NCBI RefSeq assembly: GCF_050433385.1
Contig: NZ_JBNPXI010000021.1
Span: forward strand, 1-64,000
DNA from: Brassicibacter mesophilus
Lineage (GTDB): Bacteria > Bacillota > Clostridia > Tissierellales > Proteiniboraceae
DNA: 64,000 nucleotides
Direction of reading: 5' to 3'
Shown: positions 35,666 to 45,360 of the stretch, piece by piece
How the letters are laid out: the number at the start of each line of letters is the position of its first letter
Numbering within the stretch: position 1 is the first letter of the stretch
Notes under the pieces: model-generated
Databases searched by the model: none
The model's input: only the letters and a program-made list of their open reading frames with translations
What the model was told of the DNA's origin: nothing
Made by a program: the position numbers and the translations under genes

Positions 35666-36616
35666 TTATATTACCTTGATACAAAATTCTGGACAACCAG
35701 CTGCACAATATCCGCACAGTACACATTTCCCTTCAACAACGACGGCTTTATTATCTATTATTTCTATTCCTCCATGCTTACATACCTTTGCGCATTCTCC
35801 GCAGCCTAAACACCAATCTGCTATTTGAAGCTTTCTTGTTTTATTTCCAAGCTTATTTTTGATATCAAGAGGTATATAGCCGTGCTCCATTAGACTTATA
35901 TTGGCATCCACTTCTTCAAAGCACTGCATACCTATTGCTATTGAATGTAAGAAAGGAATATTTTTCACAAATTCCATGGCTTGTTCAACACTTTTAATTA
36001 AATGTCCACCACCTAAAGGCTTCATTCCATAGATACCCTTTCCTTTTTTATGAGCCGCTTTAATAGCTTCAATCATATCTGTTACATTTCCATCTTGGAT
36101 ACCTAATCCCACTTTATTTACAATAGGATGTATAATTTGTAATTCATCATATTTTAATGAGCCTATCACTGCATCAACTCTATGTGTTGACAAACCTGTT
36201 GCCCTAATTATTCCTTTTTCTTTAGCCTTCAAGAAAAATTCTATAGCTTCATAGTGTCCTCTAATAGTATGCTCACTTTCCTGTTCATGTAATAGGAATA
36301 TATCTATATAATCAGTATTAAGCTCCTTTAAAGCTTTATTTAAGCTTTTCTCTGCTGTTTCCTTGGAATATGAATATGACTTTGTTGCAATAACATATTT
36401 ACTTCGTTCTATATGCTTTAACGCCTCAGCAATATAAGCATAGTTATCATACAATTCAGCTGTATCTAAAAAATTGATTCCTTTATCAAATGCATACTTA
36501 ATTATATCTGCACCTTTGCTTACTGGCAAGTGAGCCTGCAAAGGACTCATTGTCAATGATCCTAGACAAAGTCTAGATACTTCAATACCAGTATTGCCTA
36601 GTATAGACTTTTGCAT
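35666..36616 (-). CDS. Aldo/keto reductase with C-terminal 4Fe-4S ferredoxin domain
   Basis: This 316-residue protein has an N-terminal aldo/keto reductase barrel (GNTGIEVSRLCLGSLTMS; FLDTAELYDNY with the active Tyr; DIFLLHEQ) and a C-terminal pair of 4Fe-4S motifs, CLGCGECAKVC and CVLCGYCAAGC. This fusion is common in anaerobes; it may couple electron transfer to carbonyl reduction. The substrate is unknown. It sits inside an otherwise conserved cluster between ruvX and ireB. Confidence 0.9.
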   Translation of the reverse strand: MQKSILGNTGIEVSRLCLGSLTMSPLQAHLPVSKGADIIKYAFDKGINFLDTAELYDNYAYIAEALKHIERSKYVIATKSYSYSKETAEKSLNKALKELNTDYIDIFLLHEQESEHTIRGHYEAIEFFLKAKEKGIIRATGLSTHRVDAVIGSLKYDELQIIHPIVNKVGLGIQDGNVTDMIEAIKAAHKKGKGIYGMKPLGGGHLIKSVEQAMEFVKNIPFLHSIAIGMQCFEEVDANISLMEHGYIPLDIKNKLGNKTRKLQIADWCLGCGECAKVCKHGGIEIIDNKAVVVEGKCVLCGYCAAGCPEFCIKVI

Positions 36617-36628
36617 TTTATCACTTCC

Positions 36629-38776
36629 TTAACATTCACTTACTATTACTTCGTATAATAACGCTACTGTTATATATATACTAGATATAGCCGCAAGTAA
36701 GATACCTGAATCATTTACTAAAAGTCCAACAATAACTCCAAGTAATGCTGATATTAGACCTGAAGCAAAAAACTTATTTATATCGAATAATTTGAATAAC
36801 GTAGTCTTAAAAAACTTAATTAGTATTGATATAATAACGATACAGGTAAATATCACCTTTGACCATATTGACACTCCAATGAGCTTTATATTCATCTGCA
36901 GCTTTCTTATAATAACATTAATCAGAGATGCTGGGCCATTCTTAAAAACCATCATCAAAGTTTGACCCAAATGTGTCGGGTTCGGATTTATATAGATATC
37001 AATTATCCCCATTAAAACTATTATCATTACAACGGAAATTACCATTAACAATATTCTTTTGAAGTCAATTTTCACATCAAAAATTAACAATGTAAGTACT
37101 ATAGAAGCAAACAATACAGAAATAGTACCTCCTACATTGGCACCCAAATTAGGATGTGCGACTAGCAAAATACATATTGGTAAAAAGACTAACACAATTT
37201 TATGTCGTCTGACTTTGTCTAAGAAAAATACTATAGACAATATTAATACTGCCAGAAATACTCCTACAAGTTCATTACCTACACCAAAGTATCTTGCTCC
37301 AATTATTGGGTCATATCCAAGTATAGAATATTTAGTTAACTTCCCTCCAATGGCTATATCTATAGACAAAATTATAAAAGTCAATAAAATAATGGAAAAT
37401 AACCTATATTGTCTTTTAATCTTATAACTCATTAAGAAGAGAACTAAAACAATAGCAGTGACAGCTAGCATAAAAGCAGTGGCATTATTTATACTAAAGA
37501 TTGACACTAGTAAAAATGATAGTGGTAATATTAATAAAATCAACAATATAGCGCTTATCAGTTTCTTAATTTTTTTGTTAACAATATCACTTAATACAAG
37601 AATAAGCATAGATATTATTAAACTAACTATTACAATTATGCTATAAGTAGTTAAAAAAGGTGATCTAAGCTTGGATATAATATTTGTCTTCTGATTCAAA
37701 TTATATATATAGTTAAAACTACTGTTTTCGTAATTTACAGACATAGCATGACCGACAAAATTGTCTGAGTCTGTACCAAGGTAATTAGTAATAGTTGGCG
37801 CTATATCTAAATTTGCAACTATTCCATTCCTTCTTGTTGTTCCAGAAGTCAGTATTCCTTTAGTGATCTCTTTTTCCCATACTACTATAGGTGACAGCTT
37901 ACTTGCATCAACTTTTTCATCTGGTGCATTAGGACTTATAATCATCATCATAGAATTATCTTTATCAATTGAATTATATAATTCTCTAATAAAATCATCT
38001 ATATCACGTAAAATTCGCTTTCTATGAGTAACATACATTTCATCAGTTAGTTCTCCACTATAAGAGAACAGTCTATCTAAATCTCCAGTATCTATTACAA
38101 TGAGTGATGCATTTTGACTTGTTTCATTGATTTCAGTAATTAGCTTATCGTAATTAGTTTTAAAACCAAATGGGTATTGATCATCCTCTACTGTTATATA
38201 GTCAACATTGCCGTAATCTATTAACCCCTTACTGTCAACAGCTATTAATCCACTAGTTCTAACAAAACTATCAGCAGTATCTGAGTTCCCAAATACTGCT
38301 GTCTTAAGACCACTATTATGTAGGTTATCTCCTAAAGCCCCTATATATGGAGCATATGATTTATCCTTGTTCAAGCTCAATAATTTATTGATATCAATAT
38401 TTGCAATTTCATGACCTTTACCTATTAGTCCAGTTCTTCTTTGATATATAGCAATTTTTTCTTTATCTAGATTAAAAAACTTCGAAGTACCATAATTTGC
38501 ATATGCCTTTGAAGAAGCATTGATAGTTACATATCCTTCTGCGCCCTTATACCCTATTGCTCCTCTTGTGTTCATAAGTCCTAAGCTTCCATATTTAATT
38601 ATATCGTTTAAGTTGTCCATTTGTTTGATGTCCTGTAAAGACAATCTATTGGCAACGATCACGTAAACTTTTTTAGAATTACTTTCATCACTTACAGAAT
38701 GAGCGAATCCTGATATAAAAATAGATGATAACACAACGAGCAGAATCCACATCCTCTTTTGTATATTTTGTATCAA
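36629..38776 (-). CDS. Large membrane protein with alkaline phosphatase-like extracellular part
   Basis: This 715-residue protein has an N-terminal signal/anchor segment (about 9-26) and an extracytoplasmic domain to about residue 360. That domain has an alkaline phosphatase-superfamily look: KVYVIVANRLSL..., LIVIDTGDLDR, SMMMIISPNAPDEK and LDIAPTITNYLG. About ten membrane helices follow to the C-terminus. It may be a phosphatase/phosphotransferase acting on the cell surface, but the nucleophile residue could not be identified. It appears to be of clostridial type and lies between ireB and the aldo/keto reductase. No function can be given. Confidence 0.65.
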   Translation of the reverse strand: MIQNIQKRMWILLVVLSSIFISGFAHSVSDESNSKKVYVIVANRLSLQDIKQMDNLNDIIKYGSLGLMNTRGAIGYKGAEGYVTINASSKAYANYGTSKFFNLDKEKIAIYQRRTGLIGKGHEIANIDINKLLSLNKDKSYAPYIGALGDNLHNSGLKTAVFGNSDTADSFVRTSGLIAVDSKGLIDYGNVDYITVEDDQYPFGFKTNYDKLITEINETSQNASLIVIDTGDLDRLFSYSGELTDEMYVTHRKRILRDIDDFIRELYNSIDKDNSMMMIISPNAPDEKVDASKLSPIVVWEKEITKGILTSGTTRRNGIVANLDIAPTITNYLGTDSDNFVGHAMSVNYENSSFNYIYNLNQKTNIISKLRSPFLTTYSIIVIVSLIISMLILVLSDIVNKKIKKLISAILLILLILPLSFLLVSIFSINNATAFMLAVTAIVLVLFLMSYKIKRQYRLFSIILLTFIILSIDIAIGGKLTKYSILGYDPIIGARYFGVGNELVGVFLAVLILSIVFFLDKVRRHKIVLVFLPICILLVAHPNLGANVGGTISVLFASIVLTLLIFDVKIDFKRILLMVISVVMIIVLMGIIDIYINPNPTHLGQTLMMVFKNGPASLINVIIRKLQMNIKLIGVSIWSKVIFTCIVIISILIKFFKTTLFKLFDINKFFASGLISALLGVIVGLLVNDSGILLAAISSIYITVALLYEVIVSEC

Positions 38777-38790
38777 TTGTACCTCTCCTA

Positions 38791-39045
38791 TTACCTTTTT
38801 TCTAGGTATTTTTTTAATATCTCCTCTAGCAACTCATCTCTTTCAAGCTTTCTTATCAATGTTCTAGCATTATTATGACTAGTAATATAAGTAGGATCGC
38901 CAGATAATATGTATCCTATTATTTGATTAATAGGACTATATCCTTTCTCCTCAAGAGCCGCATATACAGTGAATAAAATCTCTTGAGCATCTTTCTTGTT
39001 ATCTTTAGCAACATTGAATTTCATAGTTTGATTAGTATCTTTCAT
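38791..39045 (-). CDS. IreB-family regulatory phosphoprotein (DUF965)
   Basis: This 84-residue protein begins at ATG 39045 (AAGGGGGTGTTTTGC upstream; the frame extension to 39054 starts with GTG). It has the family sequence AALEEKGYSPINQIIGYILSGDPTYITSHNNARTLIRKLERDELLEEIL. IreB is phosphorylated by the PASTA kinase IreK in enterococci and controls cephalosporin tolerance. Its place next to alaS is the same as yrzL in B. subtilis. Confidence 0.93.
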   Translation of the reverse strand: MKDTNQTMKFNVAKDNKKDAQEILFTVYAALEEKGYSPINQIIGYILSGDPTYITSHNNARTLIRKLERDELLEEILKKYLEKR

Positions 39046-39112
39046 GCAAAACACCCCCTTATATATTTATATCATATATTATAATTTTGTATACTGCTTG
39101 TATAAAATTATC

Positions 39113-39157
39113 TACTGTCCAGCAAGTATAATGCTTTAACCTACTGGACAGCATTTT
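39113..39157 (-). terminator. Possible terminator after alaS
   Basis: CTGTCCAG / CTGGACAG stem with a 21-base loop, a few bases after the alaS stop. The T-tract is poor, so the call is moderate. Confidence 0.45.
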
Positions 39158-39158
39158 A

Positions 39159-41798
39159 CTATCTTAGTTGTGATTTAATAATATCTGATACTTGACTAAG
39201 TGCAAAATCTACTTTTAGTGGATCCTTTCCTCCTGCTTGTGCCATATCTGGACGGCCACCGCCTCCACCACCAGTTAATTTAGCTACTTCTCTTATTATA
39301 TTTCCAGCATGAATGCCTTTATTTAACAAGTCTTTTGTAACCATAGCAATAAATGACACTTTTTCATCGTTTACTGAACCTAATACTATTATTACAGAGT
39401 CCATCATATCTTTTATCTTATCACCTAACTGTCTTAAGTTATTTCCGTCCATACCATCAATTCTTTTGCAAATTACATTCATATCCTCTATCTTATAGTT
39501 ATCCTTAATTATATCATCAACTTTTGATAAAGCCAACTCAGACTTTATTTTTTCAACTTCTTTTTCTAGATTTTTGGTTTCTTCGCTAATAATTTGTACT
39601 CTATTTATTATATCCTTTTTGTTTGTTTTTAATATATCAGCTATTTGTGTTATCTGAGTCTCAATATCATTCATATACTCATATACTTTATTTCCAGTAA
39701 TAGCTTCAATTCTTCTAACACCAGATGCTATACCTGATTCGCTTAGTATCTTAAATAATCCAATTTGACTTGAATTGCTTACATGTGTACCTCCACATAG
39801 CTCCTTACTATACTCTCCAATCATAACTAATCTTACAACTTCACCGTATTTTTCATCAAATAATGCAGCTGCACCTAGTTTTCTTGCTTCATCAAGTGTA
39901 GTTTCAATTATTTTTACATCCAATCCTTCTAATATCTTTGAGTTAACAATTTTCTCTATTGTAGAAAGTTCTTCATTTGTCAAGCTTTCGAAATGAGTAA
40001 AATCAAATCTTAAGCGGTCTGATAAAACAAGTGAACCTGCTTGATTAACATGTTCTCCAAGAACTTCTTTAAGAGCTTTATGAAGTAAATGAGTAACAGA
40101 ATGGTTTCTTGCAGTATCTAGTCTTCTAGACTTATTCACCTTTGCAAATACCTCTGCCCCATTACTCAGGCTTCCCTCAACAACTTCTACAACATGAAGA
40201 ATCTTTCCTCCACTAACTTTTTTAGTATCTTTTACGTTTGCTAAAAATCCATCTCCTCTAATTATTCCAGTATCTCCTGTTTGTCCTCCACCTTCTGGAT
40301 AGAATGGAGTTTTATCTAAGAGTACAACACCTTCTTCATTTGCAGATAGTTTTTCTACAGAACTATCATCTCTTATTAAAGCAATAACTTTTGATTTCAT
40401 TTCAATATTATTGTATCCATCAAACTCTGTTTGTACATCTGTACCAATCATAGTAAAGCCGTCATTGCTCCACGCTTGATTATCTCCTTCTTCTCTTGCT
40501 TTTCTTGCTCTTTCTCTCTGCTTATCCATTTCAATATTAAATCCTTGTTCGTCAACAGATAAATTGTGTTCAGACAATATTTCTTTTGTTAAGTCAAGAG
40601 GAAAGCCATAAGTATCATATAATTTAAATGCACTCTCACCATCTAATACCATAGTTCCCTGTTTTCTGATTTTTTCAATATAGTCATTTAATATATTTAT
40701 ACCCTGATCTATTGTCTCTTGAAACTTTTCTTCTTCAATTTTTATTATTTTTTTAATTTGAGCTTCTCTTTCTCTAAGTTCAGGATAAACATCTTCCCAA
40801 AGCTCAATGACATTTGACAATAACTCACTTAAAAAATCATCATGAATTCCTAAAAGCTTCCCATGTCTTGATGCTCTTCTAATTAGTCTTCTTAATACAT
40901 ATCCTCTACCTTCATTGCTTGGTATTATGCCATCTGATACCATAAATGTCATAGCTCTTAAGTGGTCTGTTATTACTCTTATTGACATATCACTTTTTGG
41001 GTTATTGCCATATACTGCACCACTTTTCTTTTCAACAACATTTAATAATCGTCTTATTACATCAACTTCAAAAATATTTTCTGCTCCTTGCATTATTGCA
41101 GCCATTCTTTCTAGTCCCATTCCAGTATCAATATTTGGATTTGGAAGTAGATTGTAATTACCATTCTCATCTTTGTCATATTGTGAAAATACAAGGTTCC
41201 ATACCTCTACATATCTATCACAGTCACACCCTGGCTTGCAATTATCGCTTCCACAGCCATATTTTTCTCCTCTATCTATATATATTTCTGAACATGGCCC
41301 ACAAGGCCCCACTTCTAACTCCCAAAAGTTATCTTCTTTTCCTAGCTTCACTATCCTATCCTTACTTACGCCTATATTCTTGCTCCATATTTCATATGCT
41401 TCATCATCGTCATGATATACAGAAACCCATAATTTTTCTTCCGGCACAGACATTCTATCTGTCATAAACTCCCATGCCCATTGGATAGCTTCTTTTTTGA
41501 AGTAATCTCCAAAAGAGAAATTACCAAGCATTTCAAAAAATGTTCCATGCCTTGAAGTTTTACCTACATTCTCAATATCTCCAGTTCTAACACATTTTTG
41601 GCATGTAGTCATTCTTTTTCTTGGAGGCTCTTGTATTCCAGTAAAATAAGGCTTTAAAGGTGCCATACCTGCATTGATTATTAGTAAACTCTTATCGTTT
41701 TTAGGAACTAAAGAAAAGCTAGGTGCAACTAAGTGTTCTTTTTCATTAAAAAAATCTAGAAATTGTTTTCTTATTTCATGTAGTCCTGTATTATTCAT
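39159..41798 (-). CDS. alaS: Alanyl-tRNA synthetase
   Basis: This 879-residue protein has the class II catalytic core (FLDFFNEKEHL, CQKCVRTGDIENVGKTSRHGTFFEMLGNFSFGDYF), the editing domain with HSVTHLLHKAL and CGGTH, and the C-terminal DHHA1/C-Ala region with KLTGGGGGGRPDMAQAGG. It attaches alanine to tRNA-Ala in the cytoplasm. It is preceded by a T-box leader (41831-42060), so it is induced by uncharged tRNA-Ala. It is followed by ireB and ruvX as in other Firmicutes. Full length. Confidence 0.97.
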   Translation of the reverse strand: MNNTGLHEIRKQFLDFFNEKEHLVAPSFSLVPKNDKSLLIINAGMAPLKPYFTGIQEPPRKRMTTCQKCVRTGDIENVGKTSRHGTFFEMLGNFSFGDYFKKEAIQWAWEFMTDRMSVPEEKLWVSVYHDDDEAYEIWSKNIGVSKDRIVKLGKEDNFWELEVGPCGPCSEIYIDRGEKYGCGSDNCKPGCDCDRYVEVWNLVFSQYDKDENGNYNLLPNPNIDTGMGLERMAAIMQGAENIFEVDVIRRLLNVVEKKSGAVYGNNPKSDMSIRVITDHLRAMTFMVSDGIIPSNEGRGYVLRRLIRRASRHGKLLGIHDDFLSELLSNVIELWEDVYPELREREAQIKKIIKIEEEKFQETIDQGINILNDYIEKIRKQGTMVLDGESAFKLYDTYGFPLDLTKEILSEHNLSVDEQGFNIEMDKQRERARKAREEGDNQAWSNDGFTMIGTDVQTEFDGYNNIEMKSKVIALIRDDSSVEKLSANEEGVVLLDKTPFYPEGGGQTGDTGIIRGDGFLANVKDTKKVSGGKILHVVEVVEGSLSNGAEVFAKVNKSRRLDTARNHSVTHLLHKALKEVLGEHVNQAGSLVLSDRLRFDFTHFESLTNEELSTIEKIVNSKILEGLDVKIIETTLDEARKLGAAALFDEKYGEVVRLVMIGEYSKELCGGTHVSNSSQIGLFKILSESGIASGVRRIEAITGNKVYEYMNDIETQITQIADILKTNKKDIINRVQIISEETKNLEKEVEKIKSELALSKVDDIIKDNYKIEDMNVICKRIDGMDGNNLRQLGDKIKDMMDSVIIVLGSVNDEKVSFIAMVTKDLLNKGIHAGNIIREVAKLTGGGGGGRPDMAQAGGKDPLKVDFALSQVSDIIKSQLR

Positions 41799-41830
41799 AG
41801 TATTTCTCCTTCCATATTTAAATTTGAATA

Positions 41831-42060
41831 TAAAAAAACCCGCCCCTGCGTTAGGGACGAGTTTACCCGCGGTACCACCCTATTTACTAAAATAGTCACT
41901 TAATAAGATAACGGATTAACCGAAAGCCTCTACTATAGTTTCAAAGCTTTAACTTAAGGGCTGCTTCAATATATTTATCTAAACACCTTCCAGCCAAGGG
42001 CGTTCTCTCTATGAGATTCAATATATTTACTATTCCCTGTCACAGTTTTTTACATTTATA
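41831..42060 (-). promoter_or_regulatory. T-box riboswitch of alaS
   Basis: On the minus strand the conserved T-box element GGGTGGTACCGCG (41868-41880) is followed by a terminator hairpin ACTCGTCCCTAACGCAGGGGCGGGT with a T-run at 41832. Upstream lie a stem I-like region and AGAGAACGCCC...GGAAGGTGTT. A GAAGCAGCCC segment offers GCA/GCC, an alanine codon, as specifier. Uncharged tRNA-Ala binding would favour the antiterminator. Confidence 0.93.
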
Positions 42061-42147
42061 TTTTTATTACATAGACAATAACACTATTGCCTATATAACT
42101 CTTCCATAGATAGGATTATAATTAAAAAGTTATATTTTGTCAATACA

Positions 42148-43326
42148 CTAAACTTTCGATAATTTTTCTACAATAAATCCAGAAGTAATTTTTATAATAG
42201 CTGCTAGAGGTACAGCTAAAAGCATACCTAAAATTCCAAAATAACTTCCACCAATTAATAAAGCTAGCATTACAATAACAGGATGTAGTCCTACACTTTC
42301 TCCTACTATCTTAGGAGCAACAATATTACCTTCAAGCTGTTGTATAACAACAAATACTATTATTACCCATACTGCTTTTATTGGACTTTCCAGTAATGCG
42401 AATAGTAGTGCAGGCAATATTCCTATTATAGGACCAAAATAAGGTATTATGTCAGCTATACCAGCTACCATACCAATAATGATTGCAAAATCTACTCCGA
42501 TAATCAATAATCCTATAGTAGTCGCAACTCCAACAAATGCTGCTACTATTAATTGTCCTCTAATAAATTTACTAAGAACAGAGTCTATTTCTCTACTTAA
42601 TCTTAGAGTATCATTTCTATATTTTTTAGGTATTAATAAATATATTTTTTTCTTAAAATACTCTTTATCCTTTAAGAAATAGAATGTTAATATTGGAATA
42701 ATAACTAAACTAACTACTTTAGAAAAAGTTTTAATTACTGAATTAGTTAATCCTTTTAATGAACTGATAATTATAGATTGGAATCTGTTTAGATTTTCTA
42801 ACAACACCTCTCTAATACCATTAAATTCAGGCGGTAAATTTTCTAGCTGGCTAGAGTATTTGATATAAAGTTCATTGAAAAAGTCATATATTTTATTAAA
42901 TTGCGTTGGTAAAACTTTTGCTAAGCTTTGGAATTCACTTGCAAGCTTTGGAACTATAGAAAAAGAGACTATAAGTATAAATGCTACTAGTATGAGATAT
43001 ACCAATAATACGCTTAAAGATCTTGATACTCTCTTCCTCTCAATAATATTAACAAGAGGATTTAGTAGATAAGCTAATATTATAGAGTAAAAGACTAGCA
43101 TTAATATTTGAGTTAGGCTGCTAGGTCCTTTAAATAAGTTGTAAATAGCGACAAGAAAAATGACTGCTATTATAGTGTTTATAACCGCTTTTCTACTAAT
43201 AACAAACTTCTTACCTTCTTGCACATGTTTGTTCCCAATATTTATTAAAAAATATATACCTAATCCAAGTAAAATAGTTAGAAAGATAGAACGCAAATAT
43301 CCAGATAATATTAGTATGTAATCCAT
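42148..43326 (-). CDS. AI-2E family transporter
   Basis: This 392-residue membrane protein has about 7-8 helices and the AI-2E/UPF0118 core (VPLAAIIKI end; IADIIPYFGPIIGILPALLFALLESP; VIQQLEGNIVAPKIVGESVGLHP). Members export small solutes, or act as Na+/H+ antiporters, and the real substrate is uncertain. A TAAGGGGGTAAAAT-ATG ribosome site lies upstream. It precedes alaS but is separated from it by the T-box region. Confidence 0.88.
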   Translation of the reverse strand: MDYILILSGYLRSIFLTILLGLGIYFLINIGNKHVQEGKKFVISRKAVINTIIAVIFLVAIYNLFKGPSSLTQILMLVFYSIILAYLLNPLVNIIERKRVSRSLSVLLVYLILVAFILIVSFSIVPKLASEFQSLAKVLPTQFNKIYDFFNELYIKYSSQLENLPPEFNGIREVLLENLNRFQSIIISSLKGLTNSVIKTFSKVVSLVIIPILTFYFLKDKEYFKKKIYLLIPKKYRNDTLRLSREIDSVLSKFIRGQLIVAAFVGVATTIGLLIIGVDFAIIIGMVAGIADIIPYFGPIIGILPALLFALLESPIKAVWVIIVFVVIQQLEGNIVAPKIVGESVGLHPVIVMLALLIGGSYFGILGMLLAVPLAAIIKITSGFIVEKLSKV

Positions 43327-43350
43327 ATTTTACCCCCTTACTGTTAATTA

Positions 43351-43374
43351 AAAGGCAGCTAAGCTGCCCTTTAA
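43351..43374 (-). terminator. Hairpin terminator after the small basic protein gene
   Basis: AAAGGCAGC-TAA-GCTGCCTTT-like stem, directly over the stop codon of the gene at 43371. It also sits before the AI-2E gene. Confidence 0.7.
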
Positions 43375-43532
43375 AACAAACCAATGTTACTAATCATATT
43401 AGACATCATTCTTCTGCTAATTTTCATCATTCTTTTTCTTTGTCTAGGACTCATTCTGTTCATAGCATACATGCTCGCAGTTGCTCCTACTAGGCTCCCT
43501 GCAATTATGCCTGATACAAATTTTCCTCTCAT
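43371..43532 (-). CDS. Small basic membrane-associated protein, 53 aa
   Basis: This 53-residue protein starts MRGKFVSGIIAGSLVGATASMYAMNRMSP and ends with a methionine- and arginine-rich RQRKRMMKISRRMMSNM. One membrane helix (about 5-23) is followed by a positively charged tail, as in YtxH-like proteins. AGAGGTGATAAA-ATG is a good ribosome site, and the hairpin at 43351 closes the unit. The function is unknown. It is too short for most gene finders. Confidence 0.7.
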   Translation of the reverse strand: MRGKFVSGIIAGSLVGATASMYAMNRMSPRQRKRMMKISRRMMSNMISNIGLF

Positions 43533-43580
43533 TTTATCACCTCTTTTATAGGGTATATATACTTAGTTTAATACATTTTT

Positions 43581-44117
43581 CTAAAGTAATTCTAGTAGTT
43601 TCTTGTAATCTTCCTTATATTTGTCAAATTCACACTTCAATTTTTCGTTTATAACTAAAGCGTCTTCGCCAAAGGTTATTCCATTTTTGTAAGGAAGAAT
43701 ATTTCTACCTTCTTTAATGTCCTGTATTAACCCATCTGTTAATATAAATCCTATAATTTTTCCCTTTGTTTCATCAATTAATATATCTTTAATTAACCCT
43801 AGACTCTCACCATTTTCTGTAAGAACTTCTTCATCAGATAATTTTTTTTGGTTATTTATGATTTCATCTAATTCAGGTATAACTTTAGCTTTTTCAATTA
43901 CTCTATCATTAACCACAATAACCGCATCTTTTCCAATAGACTCAACATCACTAAATTTAATTACTTTGGCTTCTCTAAAAAGTCCTCCCTCACTAACCAG
44001 AAAGGCCAATACTCTAAATTTTTTTTTAGAATATATTACGTCCTTTATGGAAGCTATTTTATTACCATCTTTTTTACTTAAAATAGGAAGTCCTATAAGG
44101 TCACTTTCTTTTCTCAC
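43581..44117 (-). CDS. PRC-barrel domain protein (two repeats)
   Basis: This 178-residue protein consists of two PRC-barrel repeats: residues about 3-75 (LIGLPILSKKDGNKIASIKDVIY...) and 90-170 (DEEVLTENGESLGLIKDILIDETKGKIIGFIL...). PRC-barrel domains bind RNA or other proteins in ribosome maturation and photosynthetic complexes; here no role is known. It lies between mnmA and a small membrane protein. GAGAGGTTGTAGTAGT before the ATG serves as ribosome site. Confidence 0.87.
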   Translation of the reverse strand: MRKESDLIGLPILSKKDGNKIASIKDVIYSKKKFRVLAFLVSEGGLFREAKVIKFSDVESIGKDAVIVVNDRVIEKAKVIPELDEIINNQKKLSDEEVLTENGESLGLIKDILIDETKGKIIGFILTDGLIQDIKEGRNILPYKNGITFGEDALVINEKLKCEFDKYKEDYKKLLELL

Positions 44118-44171
44118 TACTACAACCTCTCTTTATTTTCTTTATATATATTATTCCACATTCGCGACCTA

Positions 44172-45266
44172 TTATTTGATTTTTTTTAGAATAGTTCCTC
44201 CACCAACTAAAACATCTCCATCATAAAAAACTGCTGCTTGTCCTGGTGTTATGGCTCTTACAGGTTCATCAAAAATAACTTTTATCATGTCTTCCTTGAC
44301 TGGAAATAATGTTGCATTAGTCTCTTTTGCAGCATATCTTATTTTTGCCTTTACTCTCATTGGGTTGCTCAAGGTATTAATAGATATGAAGTTGACATCA
44401 TCGACAATTAATTCAGTTCCAAAAACATCCTGTGCATCTCCAATAATAACTTTATTAGTTTTAACATCTATATCTACTACATAAACAGGCTTTCCAACGG
44501 CGAGTCCTAAACCTTTTCTTTGTCCGATAGTATAATTTGTGATACCCTTGTGTTTTCCAAGAATGTTTCCTTTTGTATCAACAAAATTCCCAGGCTTAAT
44601 ATCATAGCCAGCATTTTCTTTGATGAACTTTCCATAATCATCATCCTGAACAAAACATATTTCTTGGCTATCAGGCTTTTCAGCAACTATTAATCCTAGA
44701 TCACGTGCTATACTTCTTACTTCATCCTTGTTATTGAAATCGCCAAGAGGCATCAATGTGTGTTTTAACTGTTCTTGAGTCAAGTTATACAAAGCATATG
44801 TCTGATCCTTTTCAACAGCATCCGACTTTCTTAGTAAAAATCTATTTTTTTCTTCATCATATGAAACTTTGGCATAGTGTCCAGTTGATACATAATATGC
44901 ATCTAGTGAAAAGGCTCTTCTCATCAGTTCTTCAAACTTCACGTGTCTATTGCATGCGATACATGGGTTAGGTGTTCTCCCACGACCATATTCGTCTATA
45001 AAATAATCAATTACTTTTTCTTTAAAAATCTCTTTAAAATTCATTACATAAAAAGGTATATTTAATTTATTAGCTACCATTCTTGCATCTTCAACAGCAG
45101 AAAGCGAGCAACAGCCGCCTTCCTTTTCAACTGCATCTATGGCTTTATCCTGCCAAATCTGCATAGTTACTCCAATCACATCATAACCTTGTTTCTTTAA
45201 TAGATACGCAGCAACTGAGCTATCTACTCCACCGCTCATCCCGATGACAACTTTTCTTTTGTCCAT
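44172..45266 (-). CDS. mnmA: tRNA-specific 2-thiouridylase MnmA
   Basis: This is 364 residues from the ATG at 45266 (AGAGGTGAAAAA upstream; 45287 is weaker). It has the PP-loop GMSGGVDSSVAAYLL, CNRHVKFEELMRRA (catalytic Cys nearby, NPCIACNR), and QEICFVQDDDY with the second Cys. It makes 2-thiouridine at U34 of Lys/Glu/Gln tRNAs, taking sulfur from IscS. It lies after iscS-iscU, as in B. subtilis trmU beside yrvO. Confidence 0.95.
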   Translation of the reverse strand: MDKRKVVIGMSGGVDSSVAAYLLKKQGYDVIGVTMQIWQDKAIDAVEKEGGCCSLSAVEDARMVANKLNIPFYVMNFKEIFKEKVIDYFIDEYGRGRTPNPCIACNRHVKFEELMRRAFSLDAYYVSTGHYAKVSYDEEKNRFLLRKSDAVEKDQTYALYNLTQEQLKHTLMPLGDFNNKDEVRSIARDLGLIVAEKPDSQEICFVQDDDYGKFIKENAGYDIKPGNFVDTKGNILGKHKGITNYTIGQRKGLGLAVGKPVYVVDIDVKTNKVIIGDAQDVFGTELIVDDVNFISINTLSNPMRVKAKIRYAAKETNATLFPVKEDMIKVIFDEPVRAITPGQAAVFYDGDVLVGGGTILKKIK

Positions 45267-45330
45267 TTTTTCACCTCTTTTACTCAATTACATATAATTT
45301 AACATAAATCATAAATTTTTAAAATATCAA

Positions 45331-45360
45331 ATAAAGCTACTGTAAAAACAGTAGCTTTAT
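45331..45360 (-). terminator. Terminator of the isc operon
   Basis: ATAAAGCTACTGT-AAAA-ACAGTAGCTTTAT hairpin at the end of iscU. Confidence 0.85.

Noticed and set aside
40982..41467. 161-codon frame on the + strand opposite alaS
   Set aside because: It is a shadow of alaS: no ribosome site, odd composition (Leu/His/Ser rich), and the opposite strand is a full conserved enzyme.
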